Assembly (NCBI GenBank): GCA_046350055.1
Contig: JAXMBC010000001.1
Location: forward strand, 868,001-932,000
Direction: 5' to 3'
DNA length: 64,000 nt
DNA from: JAEUIE01 sp046350055
GTDB taxonomy: Bacteria; Planctomycetota; Planctomycetia; Gemmatales; HRBIN36
Position numbers and translations under genes: made by a program. Positions within the stretch are counted from its first letter, which is position 1. Every line of letters starts with the position of its first letter. Below, in pieces: positions 1 to 9,219 of the stretch. The notes under the pieces were generated by a model. It did no database searches and had not been told where the DNA came from. It was given only the letters and a program-made list of their open reading frames with translations.

Positions 1-53
1 GCCGATGATGACGATATATTTCGTCTTTTCCGCTCTCGTGGCAGGGCTGGGCC

Positions 54-2561
54 ATGGTGATGAACCGCACAACCTCGCGTACCCGCTGGCGCCTCGCTTT
101 GACTAGCACGCTGAGCCTGTCCCTCGTTCCGGTCGTCGTGGGCCAGGAGGTGGTGCCCGCCTCGTTCCTGCCACCCGCCAAACCCGCTTCGTTGTTGAAG
201 AAGCAGGGGGCCACCCAGCCGCCCCAGCCCTTCGGCGCTGGCAATGAACAGCCTACCCCCTCGCCTTCGGAATCGAATGTTGGTGGTGGCGCACCCGATC
301 TGTTGAGCGGCTTCGGCAGTCGACGTGCCCAGGAAGCACAAACCGCCAGCCCCGGTACCAATGCGGTCTCGGGTAGCAGCGAATCGGGAAGCAACAAGGC
401 CAGCACGGATGTCGGCGACTTTCTGGCCAAGTCTGAAGAAGCTCTTGGATTTGAAGTACAGCGTCGTTCACCCATCATCAGTGATCCCAGTATCCGTGGG
501 TACCGGGCTGGCCAGATCACCACCTATCTCGACGGTGGCTGGGCTTATCCCGCCCGTATCGATCTGGATACCATTGTCAGCAAGATTGACTCTGCGAACA
601 TTCGCGATGTCGTCGTGATCAAAGGCCCTTATTCGGTACGTTACGGCTCCGGTTTCAGCTTCCTCGATATCGCTACGAATGCACCGCCTCGCTATGACTG
701 TGCTTTTGAGAATCATGGGCAGATCATTTCCGGGTTCAAATCGAATGGCCAACAGCTGCGCGAACGAGGCGATTTCTTTGGTGGCAACTCTGATTTCGGA
801 TATCGACTGGGTTATACCCTGGGTGTCGGCAACGACTATACCGTACCGCAGGACATCATCGGACCTCCTCCATTCAATACCAACTTCGGCAATCTCGTCC
901 CCGCCAGCTATAACTCGCAAAGCATCGACTACGCCTTCGGCTTCGACCTCTCCGAGAACAGCACCCTGTCGCTCTATGGCATGAATCTCGTGCAGCGCAA
1001 TGTCGAACTGCCCGGATTCCCGTTCGACTTCCGCCGTCTGCAGAGTGACAATTTCACCGTCAGACACGAACTGCGTAACCAGACCTGGTTTGACAAACTG
1101 ACTACCGATGCCTGGTACAACTATACCCAGTTCACCGGCGACAACGGCATTCAGGCCAATCCCAATTACAATCCCGGCCCGGGTTCAGAGGGAGGCGGCA
1201 GTCCGATCATTCCTCTCCCCGGTTACAGCAAACGTGGCTGGACGTACAACCCTCTCACTACCCGTGAGTTCGGTGACGAAGGGTTCTTCCCCGGCCTGGC
1301 CATTGCTGTCAGCGGCCAGACCATGACGACCGGTGTCCGCCAGATGATGAGTTGGGGCAACACCAAGGACATTGAGTTCATGGTCGGTTGGGATCTACGC
1401 TATCTCTCGCAGCGCAATGATGAGTATGACTTCTTCACAGCTAACACCGGAGCAGGTGGACTGGGCTTTACCAACTACCCGGTCCCCCGTTCGCATAATC
1501 TGGCTCGGGGCATCTTCAGCGATACGACGATGAACGTCTCCGATCGCTTCGTCGTGAAGATGGGCGGTCGACTTGATGTCGTCAATACCGACATCGATTC
1601 CTTCGATCAGGGGCTGACAGAAAACCAGATTCGCCAGGCGCTCGATAACCAGGCGTTCAATCGCGAGTTCGTACTGTGGAATGGGTACATCAGTTCCGAG
1701 TACAAGCTCTCCAAAGAACTCTCCGTACTGAGCGGGTTGGGTACCGGACAGCGTCCCGGCACACTCACTGAACTGTATGGCATCAGCCCCTACTCTGCCC
1801 AGTTCCAGCGATCACTCCACTTTTTCCGAGGCAACCCGGGACTGGCCCCGGAACAGCTCTTCCAGGCTGATGCCGGCTTTCGCACCGATGGCGAATGGTT
1901 CCGCGCCGGTGTTACAGGCTATGTATCCTGGGTGCGCAACTATATTACTGTGCAGCCCGATTATAACAGCCTGCCTCCGGAAGTGTATCAACTCACCGGG
2001 CAGGACCCGCCTCCTGCGCCTGGCACTATCCGTGACAGCATGGGATTCACCTTTGTGAATACCAACCTCGCATTCCTCACCGGCTTTGAAGCCTACACGG
2101 AAATCAACGTGCTGCCCTGGTTGACCGGCTATGCCCTCTCGAGCTATGTACAAGGTACCGACCTGACACGAGGCGACCGCGTTACCCCTGAGCAGATTGC
2201 TGGCGGATTGTTCCCCAGTGTGCCGGACAATGAACCGCTTCCCGGCATTGTGCCGCTTGATAACCGTGTGGGTATCCGGATTCACGAAACCAGCGATCAA
2301 CCACGCTGGACGGTCGACCTGGGCGCCCGCATCGTGGTGAGTCAGAACCGCGTGGCCACTTCGCTGGGAGAAATCCCGACACCAGGTTTCACCGTTTACA
2401 ACGTACGCGGCAACTGGCGCATCAACGATACCTGGGCCATCAGTGGCGGTATCGAAAACGTCTTCGACCGATTCTACCGGGAACACCTCGACATCATCAC
2501 CGGCGCCGGTGTGTACCAGCCTGGCCGCAACTTCTACGCCGTCGTCGAAATGCGGTTCTAA
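54..2561 (+). CDS. TonB-dependent outer-membrane receptor
   Basis: 835 residues. An N-terminal signal peptide (about residues 1-31, ending near VVVGQ) is followed by a Pro/Ser/Gly-rich linker (about 32-120). A plug domain follows (about 120-215), with the typical pattern of a conserved SIRGYRAGQITTYLDG stretch and a VVVIKGPYSVRYG stretch. The rest is a long, aromatic-rich beta-barrel that ends in Phe (VEMRF), the usual C-terminal signature of outer-membrane barrels. The family imports siderophores, cobalamin or sugars using energy from TonB-ExbB-ExbD; the substrate cannot be read from the sequence. The linker is longer than usual and no carboxypeptidase-like domain is evident. ATG at 54 gives an immediate signal peptide; ATG at 60 is an equally possible start. 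No exbB, tonB or FecR-type regulator lies nearby, so it seems to be a stand-alone receptor. Confidence 0.9.
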   Translation: MVMNRTTSRTRWRLALTSTLSLSLVPVVVGQEVVPASFLPPAKPASLLKKQGATQPPQPFGAGNEQPTPSPSESNVGGGAPDLLSGFGSRRAQEAQTASPGTNAVSGSSESGSNKASTDVGDFLAKSEEALGFEVQRRSPIISDPSIRGYRAGQITTYLDGGWAYPARIDLDTIVSKIDSANIRDVVVIKGPYSVRYGSGFSFLDIATNAPPRYDCAFENHGQIISGFKSNGQQLRERGDFFGGNSDFGYRLGYTLGVGNDYTVPQDIIGPPPFNTNFGNLVPASYNSQSIDYAFGFDLSENSTLSLYGMNLVQRNVELPGFPFDFRRLQSDNFTVRHELRNQTWFDKLTTDAWYNYTQFTGDNGIQANPNYNPGPGSEGGGSPIIPLPGYSKRGWTYNPLTTREFGDEGFFPGLAIAVSGQTMTTGVRQMMSWGNTKDIEFMVGWDLRYLSQRNDEYDFFTANTGAGGLGFTNYPVPRSHNLARGIFSDTTMNVSDRFVVKMGGRLDVVNTDIDSFDQGLTENQIRQALDNQAFNREFVLWNGYISSEYKLSKELSVLSGLGTGQRPGTLTELYGISPYSAQFQRSLHFFRGNPGLAPEQLFQADAGFRTDGEWFRAGVTGYVSWVRNYITVQPDYNSLPPEVYQLTGQDPPPAPGTIRDSMGFTFVNTNLAFLTGFEAYTEINVLPWLTGYALSSYVQGTDLTRGDRVTPEQIAGGLFPSVPDNEPLPGIVPLDNRVGIRIHETSDQPRWTVDLGARIVVSQNRVATSLGEIPTPGFTVYNVRGNWRINDTWAISGGIENVFDRFYREHLDIITGAGVYQPGRNFYAVVEMRF

Positions 2562-2569
2562 CGTGGGCG

Positions 2570-2680
2570 CGGCGTCCTGCCGCGAATGCAGTTCATAGAA
2601 GTACAGCAACCCGCAGCCACGCGATCAGGCCGCTGCGGGGAGGACGTACCACGTGTTGTTGCAGTCGCGGCAGGATGCCG
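2570..2680. repeat. Inverted repeat downstream of the TonB receptor gene
   Basis: The 16-base arm at 2570-2585 (CGGCGTCCTGCCGCGA) is complementary to 2665-2680 with one mismatch, leaving about 79 bases between the arms. It lies in the 247-base gap between the receptor gene and vgrG, 9 bases after the stop codon. It could be a terminator-like structure or a folded RNA. The short reading frame that overlaps it has no recognisable content. Confidence 0.5.
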
Positions 2681-2808
2681 TGTCCACTATTTCCTCCCTT
2701 CCTGTCCGCATCAGGCTGCGAAATCACATATTCTCTTGGACAACCAGTTTGCCTGTGCCATAATCGGCATCCGCAGGCCTCACGAGATCACGACACCAGG
2801 GTGCATTC

Positions 2809-5121
2809 ATGCCTGAGTTCACACAAGCAAATCGACCTCTGCGTGTGAATACTCCGCTCGGTGAGAACAAGCTCCTGATTGCCGAATTCTCCGGCCAGGA
2901 AGAGCTCTCCCGGCTGTTTCATTACCAGTTACATCTGGCTGCTGAGCTTGATACGGTCATTAAGTTTGACGAAATCCTTGGTAAACCAGTCTGCGTGGAA
3001 GCGGATGTCATGGGCGGCCAGACAGGCACGCGTTTCTTTCACGGCATTGTCAGCCGGTTCAGCCAGGGTAAGCGGGATCAGAATTTCACTTATTATTCGG
3101 CTGAACTGCGGCCCATGTTCTGGTTGCTGACCCGCATCACCCAAAGCCGAATCTTCCAGCACATGACCGTGCCCGACATTCTGAAGAAGGTGCTCACCGG
3201 CCTGCCTGTCACCTGGGAGATTCAAGGTACTTTCGAGCCACGAGATTACTGCGTACAGTACCGGGAAAGTGACTTCGACTTCGCCAGCCGACTGATGGAA
3301 GAAGAAGGCATTTACTATTACTTCAAGCACACCAAAAGCGGCCACGACATGGTCGTGGCCAACACGCCGCAATCCCACGTTGCTGTCCCCTTCCAGCCCA
3401 CGCTCCGTTACGAAGACATCGAGGGAGGTAACCGGCCTGACATGCGAATTCAGACTTGGGAGAAAACCCAGGAGATTCGCTCCGTCAAGACCGTGCTCTG
3501 GGATCATTGCTTCGAGCTGCCTCACAAACATCTCGATGCGGAAAAAGTCATTCAGGATACTTCAACTGTTGGAACGGTGGCACACAAGCTGAAGCTGCCT
3601 GTCGCGGAAAAGCTTGAGCTCTACGACTTCCCTGGTGAATATGCTCAGCGTTTCGACGGTATCGCGCCAGGCGGTGGCGATCGAGCTGCAGACATACAGA
3701 AGATCTTCAATGACAATATCCGCACAGTCAACCTGCGCATGCAGGAAGAAGCTGCCCAGGCATTGAGCATTGTGGCTGGCAGCAATGCGCCCCAAGTGAC
3801 CGCTGGGCACCATTTCACCCTCGACAATCACTTCAATGCCAACGGCAAGTACCTGATTACCCGTGTGCAACATTCAGCCCAACTGGGCCTGAGCTTCCGC
3901 AGCGATGGCTCCGAGTACCACTACTCGAACCAGTTCCATTGCATGCCGTTCGATCTGCCCTACCGTCCACTGCGTCAGACCGAACGACCTACCGTGGCAG
4001 GTACCCAGACTGCGGTTGTTGTCGGTCCCAAGGGTGAGGAGATCTTCACTGACAAGTATGGCCGAGTCAAAGTCCAGTTCCACTGGGATCGGCATGGCAA
4101 GAACGACGCTGACAGTTCGTGCTGGATTCGCGTAGCCACTGTCTGGGCCGGCAGGCAATGGGGTGTCATCCACATCCCCCGCATCGGCCAGGAAGTGGTC
4201 GTCGATTTCCTCGAGGGTGATCCCGATCAGCCCATCATCGTCGGCAGCGTTTACAATGCCGATCAGATGCCTCCCTGGGCCTTGCCAGCGAATAAGACAC
4301 AAAGTGGTATCCAGACTCGCAGTTCACTCGGCGGGGGTGCAGCCAATCACAACCAGATCCGCTTCGAGGACAAGAAGGGCTCCGAGCAGCTTCATATCCA
4401 TGCCGAGAAGAACCAGGACATCGAAGTCGAGAACGACGAGACCCACTGGGTCGGGCATGATCGCAAGAAGACCATCGACCACGACGAGACCACCGTGGTG
4501 AAGCACGACCGCACCGAAACGGTCAACAACAACGAGACCATCACCATCGATGGCAACCGCACCGAAACGGTGCACAAGAATGAAGCCATCACCATCGATA
4601 TCAACCAGACCATCCACGTCGGAGCGAATCGAACCGAAACGGTGGGGGCGAATGAGTCGATCACCATCGGTGCTAATCGCACTCGGAATGTTGCCGTCGC
4701 GGAAACCGTGACCATTGGTGCAGCTCAGGCTATTACCGTGGGTGGGGCACGTGCGGTCACTGTCGGTGCGGGACAGGCGATCACGATCGGTGCCGCCCAG
4801 ATGACCACCGTGGGTTCCGACGATGCCTCGATTATCGGCGGTAACCGCTCCGAAACCGTTGGCAAGGATCAGTCATCACAGGTAGCAGGCAACCGCGTGG
4901 CCAAAGTAGCCAAGGACGACACCATTGACGTCGGCAAGAACCTCAAGATGTCCGCCGCCGATTCTATTACCCTCATCACTGGTGATGCCAGCATCACCAT
5001 GAAGAAGGACGGCACTATCACCATCAAGGGCAAAGACATCACCGTCGACGGCTCCGGCAAGATCAACGTCACCGCCTCCAAGAACATCACCATGAAGGGG
5101 CAGAAGATACTGCAGAATTAG
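2809..5121 (+). CDS. vgrG: Type VI secretion spike protein VgrG (TssI)
   Basis: 770 residues. VgrG trimers form the needle tip of the T6SS and carry PAAR proteins and effectors. Order of domains: gp27-like base (about 1-380, beginning with RPLRVNTPLGENKLLI and containing the YCVQYRESDFDFASRLMEEE motif typical of VgrG), gp5-like OB fold (about 395-480, with DKYGRVKVQFHWDR), then a C-terminal beta-helix spike. The spike (about 525-720) is built from short NRTETV / ITIGAN repeats, each one strand of the helix. It ends in a DUF2345-like stretch (ITVDGSGKINVTASKNITMK), and no extra C-terminal effector domain is seen. It is the first gene of a cargo block that continues with DUF6484, DUF2169, thiolase-fold and PAAR proteins. 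ATG at 2809 fits the conserved N-terminus. Confidence 0.96.
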   Translation: MPEFTQANRPLRVNTPLGENKLLIAEFSGQEELSRLFHYQLHLAAELDTVIKFDEILGKPVCVEADVMGGQTGTRFFHGIVSRFSQGKRDQNFTYYSAELRPMFWLLTRITQSRIFQHMTVPDILKKVLTGLPVTWEIQGTFEPRDYCVQYRESDFDFASRLMEEEGIYYYFKHTKSGHDMVVANTPQSHVAVPFQPTLRYEDIEGGNRPDMRIQTWEKTQEIRSVKTVLWDHCFELPHKHLDAEKVIQDTSTVGTVAHKLKLPVAEKLELYDFPGEYAQRFDGIAPGGGDRAADIQKIFNDNIRTVNLRMQEEAAQALSIVAGSNAPQVTAGHHFTLDNHFNANGKYLITRVQHSAQLGLSFRSDGSEYHYSNQFHCMPFDLPYRPLRQTERPTVAGTQTAVVVGPKGEEIFTDKYGRVKVQFHWDRHGKNDADSSCWIRVATVWAGRQWGVIHIPRIGQEVVVDFLEGDPDQPIIVGSVYNADQMPPWALPANKTQSGIQTRSSLGGGAANHNQIRFEDKKGSEQLHIHAEKNQDIEVENDETHWVGHDRKKTIDHDETTVVKHDRTETVNNNETITIDGNRTETVHKNEAITIDINQTIHVGANRTETVGANESITIGANRTRNVAVAETVTIGAAQAITVGGARAVTVGAGQAITIGAAQMTTVGSDDASIIGGNRSETVGKDQSSQVAGNRVAKVAKDDTIDVGKNLKMSAADSITLITGDASITMKKDGTITIKGKDITVDGSGKINVTASKNITMKGQKILQN

Positions 5122-5167
5122 GAGATGGCGAGCGTCGAGCCGTAAGGCCGATGTGGATGGCGAGGAC

Positions 5168-5396
5168 CAAAATGAATTGAGCATTGAGAATTGAGAATGA
5201 AGAATTCTGGAGGTCAATGAGGATGAGGATGGTAGGTATTGCAGATTGTCCAGAGGCTCGTGGTCCATGCAACCCTGTCCAACCACATCCTTGATCGACC
5301 TCGACAATTCTCAATTCTCAATTCTTCATTCTCAATTCATTCGGCACGCCTCCCCCTCGCTACTAAGCACTAAGCACCAAGCACTGAGAACTACTC
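5168..5396. repeat. Inverted AT-rich word repeats (ATTGAGAAT type) in front of the DUF6484 gene
   Basis: The arm at about 5168-5205 consists of repeats of ATTGAGAAT and GAAGAATT. The arm at about 5304-5341 is its reverse complement (CAATTCTCAATTCTC and onward). Immediately after comes a second word repeat, ACTAAGCACTAAGCACCAAGC (5361 on), ending at the ATG of the next gene. Related words occur at 43744 and 25785, so this is a dispersed class of degenerate intergenic repeat. Confidence 0.65.
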
Positions 5397-5924
5397 ATGA
5401 ACGCCACCGCAAAGACCTCGACACTCCTGATGAACGAGATGGTGCTCGAGCCCACCCCTCGGCCCATCGAACTCCTCGCCCCCAAATCGCGGCGGGAGGA
5501 GATGGTCGTCGGCAACCTCATCGCCTTCAATGAGGATGGCCAGGCCATCGTCACCTGGCCCGGGCTTCGCGACGGCACCTCCCACCCCGCAAGTTCCATC
5601 GTGCCCCTCGGCATCCGCGATGTGGGCCGCTCGGTCGTCCTCTCCTTCGTCACCATGGCGAACGGACCGGAACCCATGATCATGGGCCTTATTCAACAAC
5701 CTACCCCGCTCCCCGCCACCCACACCGCCCCGGCACTCGGTCTGGAAGTGCTTGCCGATGGCAAACGCCTCGTCCTCTCCGCCCAGGAAGAGGTCACGCT
5801 TCGCTGCGGCAAGTCGAGCATCACCCTGACCAAAGCAGGCAAGGTCTTCATCGACGGCGAGTATGTGCTCAGCCGCTCGCGCGGCACCAACCACGTCAAG
5901 GGCGGCTCGGTGCAGATCAACTGA
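5397..5924 (+). CDS. DUF6484-type T6SS cargo-block protein (OB-fold-like)
   Basis: 175 residues. It matches the DUF6484 pattern from memory: a core of the type VVGNLIAFNEDGQAIVTWPG, then a PASSIVPLG stretch, a GRSVVLSFV strand and PMIMGLIQ. This domain is rich in beta strands and probably adopts an OB-like fold similar to the gp5 domain of spike proteins. The C-terminal part (about 130-175: VTLRCGKSSITLTKAGKVFI) resembles one turn of a VgrG/DUF2345-type beta-helix. DUF6484 genes are typically found between vgrG and DUF2169/PAAR genes, as here, so it may be a baseplate or spike adaptor. The role is inferred from context. It is separated from the DUF2169 gene by one base and so is probably co-translated with it. 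No clear ribosome-binding site precedes the ATG, because the repeat runs up to it. Confidence 0.7.
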   Translation: MNATAKTSTLLMNEMVLEPTPRPIELLAPKSRREEMVVGNLIAFNEDGQAIVTWPGLRDGTSHPASSIVPLGIRDVGRSVVLSFVTMANGPEPMIMGLIQQPTPLPATHTAPALGLEVLADGKRLVLSAQEEVTLRCGKSSITLTKAGKVFIDGEYVLSRSRGTNHVKGGSVQIN

Positions 5925-5925
5925 C

Positions 5926-7032
5926 ATGAATATCACACACGCCACCAGAATGGTTGCCGGGGCCACGCTCGGCCTGGATAAGGATGCCCGCGAGTCGCTC
6001 ATCGTCGCGGTGAAGGGCACCTTCCAGATTCCCACCGATGTGAACAAGGAACCGGTGCTTGCCGCCAAACAGGTGCCGCTCGTCACTGCCGATGAGCACA
6101 CCGGCGAGCCTGGCTTCTCCGCTGTTCTCTATGAAACCGAATACGCCCCCATCAAGAAACGCTGCGATGTGCTCTTCAACGGCAGTGCCTATGCCCCAAA
6201 TGGCAGACCGGTGGAACGGGTGACAGTCCGTCTCGCCGTCGGCCCCATTGCCAAGTCGTTCGATGTCGTCGGCCAGCGCACCTGGGCCAGCACGCTGCTC
6301 GGGCTCGGCTCCAGTGCCATCACGCCGTTCACCGTCATGCCCTTCTCCTACAACACCGCCTTTGGTGGCATCGACAAGACTGTCGCCGACCCCGACAAGC
6401 AGAAGAGCTATGTCCCCAACCATGTCGGCGTCGGTTACCACGACAACATGAATGTCACCGCCATCGTCGGCCAGCCGATGCCGAGCACCGAAGAAACGGG
6501 CAAGCCGATCACCAGTCCGCGCGGCAGCTACAAGCCGATGGCTCTTGGCCCCATTCTGCGGGTCCATCCCGACCGGGTGAAGTACGCCGGGACGTATGAT
6601 CAACACTGGCTCGACAACGTCTCCCCGTTCCTCCCCGCCGACTTCAAGGAAGAGTACTTCCAGGCTGCCCCGGCTGACCAGCAGATGGACTACCCCCAAG
6701 GCGGCGAAGTGGTGGAGCTGACCAACCTCACGCCGTCAGGCAGCACCCGATTCAAGCTGCCAAAGATCGACATGCCCATCGAGTTCACCCGGCGTGATGG
6801 CAGCCGCACTGAGTTGCCTGCGGTGATGGACACTATTGTCATCGAGCCCGATGCCAACCGGTTCACCTGCGTCTGGCGGACCCGGCTGCCGCTGAAGCGC
6901 AACATCTTTGAAGTGCTTGGCATCGTCGCCGGCCGCATGCCGCCCGGCTTCTACCGCGCCCGCGCCAACGGCAAGAAGTACTTCCACAACCTGCGCGACA
7001 TGGTGCAGGCCGCCCAGGAGGTCGCGGCATGA
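5926..7032 (+). CDS. DUF2169 family T6SS accessory (putative effector-loading chaperone)
   Basis: 368 residues starting at ATG 5926 (MNITHATRMVAGATLGLDKD). An upstream in-frame start exists but would overlap the DUF6484 gene. The features fit DUF2169: the LIVAVKGTFQIP opening, the VLFNGSAYAPNGRPVERVTV block, a GG(I)DKTVADPDKQKSYVPNHVGVGY segment typical of this family, and RTRLPLKRNIFEVLGIVAGR near the end. DUF2169 proteins are usually encoded next to VgrG and PAAR effectors and, where studied, help load an effector on the spike; that role is inferred here. The gene overlaps the following thiolase-fold gene by four bases (ATGA), so translational coupling is likely. No membrane segments or signal peptide are seen. 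Confidence 0.85.
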   Translation: MNITHATRMVAGATLGLDKDARESLIVAVKGTFQIPTDVNKEPVLAAKQVPLVTADEHTGEPGFSAVLYETEYAPIKKRCDVLFNGSAYAPNGRPVERVTVRLAVGPIAKSFDVVGQRTWASTLLGLGSSAITPFTVMPFSYNTAFGGIDKTVADPDKQKSYVPNHVGVGYHDNMNVTAIVGQPMPSTEETGKPITSPRGSYKPMALGPILRVHPDRVKYAGTYDQHWLDNVSPFLPADFKEEYFQAAPADQQMDYPQGGEVVELTNLTPSGSTRFKLPKIDMPIEFTRRDGSRTELPAVMDTIVIEPDANRFTCVWRTRLPLKRNIFEVLGIVAGRMPPGFYRARANGKKYFHNLRDMVQAAQEVAA

Positions 7033-8063
7033 AACCCCTCGCCATCCTCGGTTCCGGCATGATGACTGGTGTGGGGCTGACTTCCCCCGCCACCTGTGCC
7101 GCCATGCGGGCCAACATCAGTTCGTTCGCTGAAACCCGCTTCATGAGCACCACCGGCGACTGGTTCTTCGGTTCACAGGTACCGCTGGAGAAGCCGTGGC
7201 TGGGAATGGCCAAGCTCAGCCGCATGGCTGCCTCGGCAATCAGCGAGTGCCTGGCCACCGTGCCGGGACTGAAACCCGAAGCGGTGCCCGTGCTGCTGTG
7301 CATCGCCGAGAAGGATCGCCCCGGGCGCGTCGATGGCCTTGATACCCGGCTGCTGCCCGAAGTGGAAAAGCTTCTCGGCATCAAGTTCCATGCCAAGTCG
7401 TGCACCGTGGCCCGGGGCAAGGTTGGCGGCGCGGTCGCACTGGAAATGGCGCGGAAGCTCATCTACGACGAAGGCGTTCCCCATTGCATCGTGGCCGGTG
7501 TGGACAGCATGCTCGTCGCCCACACCCTCTCGTCGTACGAATCACGCAGCCGGTTGCTGACCAGCCTCAACTCCAACGGCTTCATCCCCGGCGAGGCGGC
7601 CTGCGCTGTCATGCTCGGCTTGCCCAAACAGGGTGCCACCGAGATGCGCTGTCTCGCTCTCGGCTTCGGCCAGGAGAAGGCCACCGTTGATTCCGAAGAA
7701 CCACTGCGGGCCGATGGGCTCGTTGCTGCCTTCCGTGCTCTGAAAGAGGATGGCGGCGTCACGCTCGATGATGCCGAGTACCGCTACACCAGTTGCAACG
7801 GCGAACAGTATGGCTTCAAGGAGGATACACTCGCCATCAGCCGGGTGGTGCGGAAGGTGAAGCCGTTCTTCGATCATCTGCACCCGGCGGACAGTGTCGG
7901 CGAGATCGGCGCTGCCGTGGGGCCGTGCATCCTAGGGCTAGCCCTGACGGCGGCACGCAAGAACTACGCCCCGGGTAACGGCCTGCTCTGCCATCTCAGT
8001 AACGATGATGGCGAACGGGCAGCCATGATTCTTCGCTATGGCGACAAGGCAGGTGTGCGATGA
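7029..8063 (+). CDS. Thiolase-fold (beta-ketoacyl synthase-like) protein of the T6SS cargo block
   Basis: 344 residues. The order of motifs matches a beta-ketoacyl-ACP synthase: an opening ILGSGMMTGVGLT, a central AVALEMARKLIYDEG helix, IVAGVDSM, and the GFIPGEAACAVMLG motif. The segment that should hold the nucleophilic Cys reads ARGKVGGAV, so by my hand alignment the catalytic Cys is replaced (the nearest Cys is several residues upstream in KSCTVARG). The protein is therefore probably not an active condensing enzyme. Homologues of this type are regularly found between DUF2169 and DUF4150/PAAR genes in T6SS islands, which suggests a structural or maturation role. It overlaps both neighbours by four bases and is thus part of a tightly coupled operon. 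Confidence 0.8.
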   Translation: MKPLAILGSGMMTGVGLTSPATCAAMRANISSFAETRFMSTTGDWFFGSQVPLEKPWLGMAKLSRMAASAISECLATVPGLKPEAVPVLLCIAEKDRPGRVDGLDTRLLPEVEKLLGIKFHAKSCTVARGKVGGAVALEMARKLIYDEGVPHCIVAGVDSMLVAHTLSSYESRSRLLTSLNSNGFIPGEAACAVMLGLPKQGATEMRCLALGFGQEKATVDSEEPLRADGLVAAFRALKEDGGVTLDDAEYRYTSCNGEQYGFKEDTLAISRVVRKVKPFFDHLHPADSVGEIGAAVGPCILGLALTAARKNYAPGNGLLCHLSNDDGERAAMILRYGDKAGVR

Positions 8064-9199
8064 GTAACCAGGTCTATGCCAACGGCAATGAAATCTCCTG
8101 CAAGTCGGGGGCAGGCAAGTCGATCTGCGCCTTCCCCGATGTCTGCTTCACCCCGCCCCTCACCCCGGCTACCCCGCCCGGCGTCCCCATCCCGTACCCC
8201 AATACGGGCATGACCACCGACACCTCCAGCGGCAGCAAGACCGTGCAGATCAGCGGTAAGGAAGTGATGCTGAAGAACAGCTCCTTCTTCTCCACCAGCA
8301 CCGGCGACGAAGCCGGCAGCGCCCCGAAGAAGAATGTCATCACCAGCAAGATTAAGGGCAAGTGCTACTTCAAAGCCTGGTCCATGGATGTGAAGATCGA
8401 AGGCAAGAACGTGGTGCGACATCTGGATATGATGACGCATAACCACGCCTCCGACCCCGGTGCCACGCCGCCGTGGCCGTTCATGGATTCGATGGCCGCC
8501 GGGAGTGACCCCTGTGCCAAGGAGAAGGCGGAAGAAGAGAAGGCCTGCAAGGACTATAAGCCCAAGGGCGCGAAGGATGCCTGCACTGAGGCGGGACTTG
8601 ATGGCAAGGTTCTTCAGTCCGAGGCTGCAGTCCAAGCCCTCGGTAACGCTAATATCCAAACGCCTTCCGCCTGGGCCGATGACATCAGCAAGAAGGCGGC
8701 TGCCCACGCCTGCATCAGTTCGCGACGCTGCATGATGGTGCGTTACAAACCGAGCAAGGAGAAGCCTGAGAAATGCTGTGGGGCTCAGACAGGCGATCAC
8801 ATCATTCCCAAGAGTTCCTTCTATGAGGTCTCCTGCGATGATGGGAAGAAGTTTACCTCGTGGGATAAGTACAACCCCCGCGCAGCACCGGTGATGTGTG
8901 CCGAGGGTGGCAGCAACACCGTCGGCAGCCACGGTCTGCGTCACTCGCACCATAAAATGAATGGGCCTGCCGAAGGCACCATGCAGTCGTTCGATGATCA
9001 ATCCACCCTGGCCGCCAAGGGAGCGGAAGAAGTCTTTAAGTCTTCTGGCTGTTCCGCTGCATGCATCAAGGGGCAACTGGAGAACGGCCACAAGGATATG
9101 GGCAGTGGGGATGTCAAACACCAGCCCTCAGGTAGTACCATTAGTAATGAGGACATCACTTCCAGGGCCACGGCCTATGGCGCGCCTCCCACTCGCTAA
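8060..9199 (+). CDS. PAAR-like (DUF4150) protein fused to an HNH/GHH-type nuclease toxin: probable T6SS effector
   Basis: 379 residues. Residues 1-140 are a DUF4150 PAAR-like tip domain (start MSNQVYANGNEISCKSG; PDVCFTPP; conserved PNTGMTTDTSSGSKTV; KGKCYFKAWSMDVKIEGKNV; HLDMMTHNHAS). After a Lys/Glu-rich linker (about 150-175) comes a Cys-rich C-terminal domain. GDHIIP at 245-250 and GLRHSHHK at 292-299 look like the two halves of an HNH/endonuclease VII fold of the GHH toxin class. Such domains cut DNA in a recipient cell. The architecture (tip domain plus toxin) is that of an evolved PAAR effector. The gene is translationally coupled to the preceding gene by a four-base overlap. The nuclease assignment is from motif recognition only; the residues after about 330 look poorly ordered. 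Confidence 0.8.
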   Translation: MSNQVYANGNEISCKSGAGKSICAFPDVCFTPPLTPATPPGVPIPYPNTGMTTDTSSGSKTVQISGKEVMLKNSSFFSTSTGDEAGSAPKKNVITSKIKGKCYFKAWSMDVKIEGKNVVRHLDMMTHNHASDPGATPPWPFMDSMAAGSDPCAKEKAEEEKACKDYKPKGAKDACTEAGLDGKVLQSEAAVQALGNANIQTPSAWADDISKKAAAHACISSRRCMMVRYKPSKEKPEKCCGAQTGDHIIPKSSFYEVSCDDGKKFTSWDKYNPRAAPVMCAEGGSNTVGSHGLRHSHHKMNGPAEGTMQSFDDQSTLAAKGAEEVFKSSGCSAACIKGQLENGHKDMGSGDVKHQPSGSTISNEDITSRATAYGAPPTR

Positions 9200-9219
9200 A
9201 CCAGGCAGGAGTCACACGG

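Noticed and set aside
2..106. A hydrophobic open frame (PMMTIYFVFSALVAGLGHG and on) running into the window start, possibly the tail of an upstream membrane protein gene.
   Set aside because: It is only 34 codons, overlaps the start of the TonB receptor gene and cannot be tied to a family.
2586..2816. A 76-codon frame in the gap before vgrG.
   Set aside because: It spans an inverted repeat, has no recognisable domain or good start and overlaps the vgrG start.
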